Assembly (NCBI GenBank): GCA_030674185.1 | Contig: CM060305.1 | Coordinates: 169,746,995 to 169,810,994 of the forward strand | Reading direction: 5' to 3' | From: Monoplex corrugatus | Taxonomy: Eukaryota; Mollusca; Gastropoda; Littorinimorpha; Ranellidae | Length of the DNA stretch: 64,000 nucleotides | Shown here: in pieces, positions 63,594 through 64,000 of the stretch | Layout of the letters: the number at the start of each line of letters is the position of its first letter | Position numbering within the stretch: position 1 is the stretch's first letter | Made by a program: the position numbers and the translations under genes | Notes under the pieces: model-generated | What the model was told of the DNA's origin: nothing | Seen by the model: only the letters and a program-made list of their open reading frames with translations | Database searches by the model: none

Positions 63594-63718
63594 TTTGTAC
63601 TTTGGAATTCTCCCTTTAGAATTGCTTACATTGTTATAAGTTGTTTCAAAAAAGGTGATCAGTTTTGAAGACTTTAGTTTCTCATTGACCAGTTAAGGAA
63701 CAGGTTTTCAGTTTACTT

Positions 63719-64000
63719 TGAAAGGGGAGATGTGGTATAATATAGCAGACGAACCAAGGGACATCACCCAGTTAGGTGGCGCGTGAGATAAAGAAAAGAC
63801 TGCTGGGAACTTAACGGTTACCACAGACGCTCTGAGCCGATCGATACGCTAATCATCTGTCAGTCCATCTTCCTGCCTCTTTACTACGATCACCTATTAC
63901 CACAGGCTTTTAATTCCATGAAGAATCGTTTGGGTGCCGCTCTAAAAACAAAGAATTGCACCCTAGATCCTTGCTGCTGTGTGTGCCAAAGTCTGGATTT
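63719..64000 (+). mobile_element. Polypurine tract and start of a 3' LTR (cut by window edge)
   Basis: A purine run GAAAGGGGAGA (about 63720-63730) is followed by TGTGGTATAATATAGC at 63731, the position and form of an LTR start (TG...). The LTR continues beyond base 64000, so its end and target duplication cannot be seen. Confidence 0.65.

Overview
This is a eukaryotic genomic window, probably from an invertebrate and, by inference only, a lophotrochozoan such as a gastropod mollusc. The evidence is a multi-exon gene with consensus GT-AG introns, several LINE 3' fragments, TTAA-flanked MITEs, long TG/CA microsatellites and a very heavy load of minisatellites. There are no bacterial operons, CRISPR arrays or phage genes.

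Genes. (1) The 3' part of IRE1/ERN1, the unfolded-protein-response kinase/endoribonuclease, lies on + in five exons: 923-1064, 2241-2368, 3404-3527, 4354-4421 and 12092-12277. They encode the end of the kinase domain and the whole KEN RNase domain; earlier exons lie left of the window. (2) An ankyrin-repeat SOCS-box (ASB-type) E3 ligase substrate adaptor lies on - in one large coding exon, 53990-54981. (3) A short possible first coding exon of an IFT27-like small GTPase lies on + at 62371-62407; the downstream intron holds a Ty3/gypsy-type element that runs off the right edge.

Layout. 0-12.3 kb is IRE1. Its 7.67-kb last intron is about two-thirds tandem repeat (six unrelated arrays). A 3.7-kb 33-bp array follows about 200 bp after the stop codon. 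16-32 kb is intergenic, with interspersed repeats: TTAA-flanked nested MITEs, a 570-bp TIR element, LINE tails and a tRNA-like SINE head. 32.4-35.8 kb holds two large minisatellites. 37.5-48.9 kb is one 11.4-kb array of a 41-bp unit that contains a variable CATA tract. 49-50.2 kb is a 36-bp array. 50-64 kb holds MITEs, the ASB gene, degraded LINEs and the gypsy element.

The long open reading frames over the arrays (up to about 640 codons, often on both strands) are by-products of stop-free repeat units, mostly with lengths divisible by three, and are not annotated as genes. I found no convincing new multi-gene system. The most informative signals are structural: filled/empty-site comparisons that date insertions, a composite MITE-within-MITE family, IRE1 catalytic residues separated by a repeat-filled intron, and array domains that look like recent segmental duplication or assembly noise.
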